64,000 nucleotides of DNA from Chlorops oryzae (taxonomy: Eukaryota; Arthropoda; Insecta; Diptera; Chloropidae), in NCBI GenBank assembly GCA_020466095.1, contig CM035806.1, positions 111,941,401 to 112,005,400 on the forward strand, in the 5' to 3' direction. The notes beneath the pieces were generated by a model, which was not told where the DNA came from, searched no databases, and saw only the letters and a list, made by a program, of their open reading frames with translations. Made by a program: the position numbers and the translations under genes. Shown piece after piece: positions 63,431 through 64,000 of this stretch (position 1 is its first letter; each line of letters begins with the position of its first letter).

Positions 63431-64000
63431 CAGCAGATTCGAGGGCTTACTGTTTGCATTAAGCTCAGCAACGAATACGGGGCAACGCAAAATGCACCCG
63501 TAAGCAGACACGGAAAGAACTGGGTCAAGACGACACACGCGGAAATGAAGAAAGAAGCGAGAATGCAGAGTGCAAGTGGAATGCACAAGAAGACCGCTGA
63601 TGCAGCAGAAGAAGAGACTGCAGCAGAGTTCGCAGCGGCGAACCTAGTTGTAAGTTATAAGTAGAGGTGAAGTTTTTAGAATTAATTAATCAAGTTTTGT
63701 GTTGGGATTTCGTGGTAACGGTCTTTAACTTCGTTGTAACCAAATTGAAAGTAAAAATACAGAAATAAAGAAATAAATGAAAATATAAAAGACATATCCT
63801 CATTTTTTATGTTGATCGGAAACTAAAACGGTACGAGGAAACCATTACATTGGCGCAGCCGGTAGTCCAGAAAGTGCGGTTTCTGGAAAGGAAAATAAAA
63901 AGAACCAAAAAACACTCCCAAGATCCTTTAAATAAAAAAAAAAATTTATACAAGATACAGACTTGAAATTGATTGTTTTAAAGAAAATTCTTAGTGTTTA
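63430..64000 (+). mobile_element. LTR element 3, 5' LTR and leader
   Basis: The LTR ends ...GAAACCATTACA at 63849 and is followed by TGGCGCAGCCGGTAG (63851-63865), a serine-tRNA-type PBS like those of 17.6/297 elements. The LTR start is uncertain (63421-63451). The body continues beyond the window. It inserted into gypsy 2 integrase. The open frame 63398-63664 is LTR sequence, not a gene. Confidence 0.75.
63851..63865 (+). promoter_or_regulatory. Primer-binding site, serine-tRNA type
   Basis: TGGCGCAGCCGGTAG directly after the LTR, one mismatch from the TGGCGCAGTCGGTAG used by some fly gypsy elements. Confidence 0.8.

Overview
The window is eukaryotic insect DNA, most likely from a higher fly (Diptera). 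It has spliced genes, long A/T runs and microsatellites. It also carries DINE-1/INE-1-like Helentron-derived repeats with a GTCT-type microsatellite core and stem-loop ends, Jockey- and CR1-type LINEs, and Tc1, piggyBac-like, hAT-like, Harbinger, Maverick and Ty3/gypsy elements. I found no convincing host single-copy gene. Almost all of the 64 kb is a nest of mobile elements, and many insertions can be dated relative to each other from target-site duplications (TSDs).

Region 1 (1-3.6 kb) holds Tc1-like transposase remnants, one split by a piggyBac-type MITE, then a 231-bp MITE and a stretch with six copies of a 14-nt motif. Region 2 (3.6-20.05 kb) is one minus-strand LINE split in three. A long-TIR mariner-like MITE (4517-6360) sits at a TA and itself hosts a piggyBac-type MITE. 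A PIF/Harbinger transposon (6615-19275, TSD TAA) hosts a 9.3-kb Ty3/gypsy retrotransposon (6893-16163, TSD AACT), a hAT MITE and a tRNA-derived SINE. The gypsy element looks complete and young: gag, an in-frame G GGA AAC slip site, pol, a third ORF with AT-hook-like and SUMO-interaction-like motifs, a lysine-tRNA-type PBS and a PPT. Its two LTRs differ mainly by exactly three 239-bp repeat units.

Region 3 (20.1-29.6 kb) has a spliced CACTA/TNP2-like transposase gene, a minisatellite, a Jockey LINE whose ORF2 is broken by a hAT-like MITE, tRNA-like SINEs, a small MITE and a long perfect hairpin. Region 4 (30.3-34.2 kb) is a TIR element containing a 5'-truncated CR1-like LINE. Region 5 (34.9-61.8 kb) has four copies of one DINE-1-like family. 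The third copy is split by a 3.0-kb hAT-like element and again by a 17.6-kb hAT-like element.

Inside that last element lies an essentially complete 16.5-kb Maverick/Polinton (about 44846-61319). It encodes major and minor capsid proteins, chromodomain integrase, two less-known proteins, a BIR protein, packaging ATPase, a phospholipase A2 protein, an adenain-like protease and a two-exon protein-primed DNA polymerase B. Its roughly 2.5-kb TIRs carry the polymerase promoter, a 5'-UTR intron and the first 113 codons at both ends. Region 6 (61.7-64 kb) has a truncated DINE copy, the 3' part of a second gypsy element (integrase on the minus strand) and the start of a third LTR element with a serine-tRNA-type PBS.

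Within the Maverick the genes form a virion-building and replication set. Minus-strand genes with overlapping ends (50451-50454, 50905-50912) and a pair of divergent TATA boxes at 53778-53799 suggest compact, virus-like expression.
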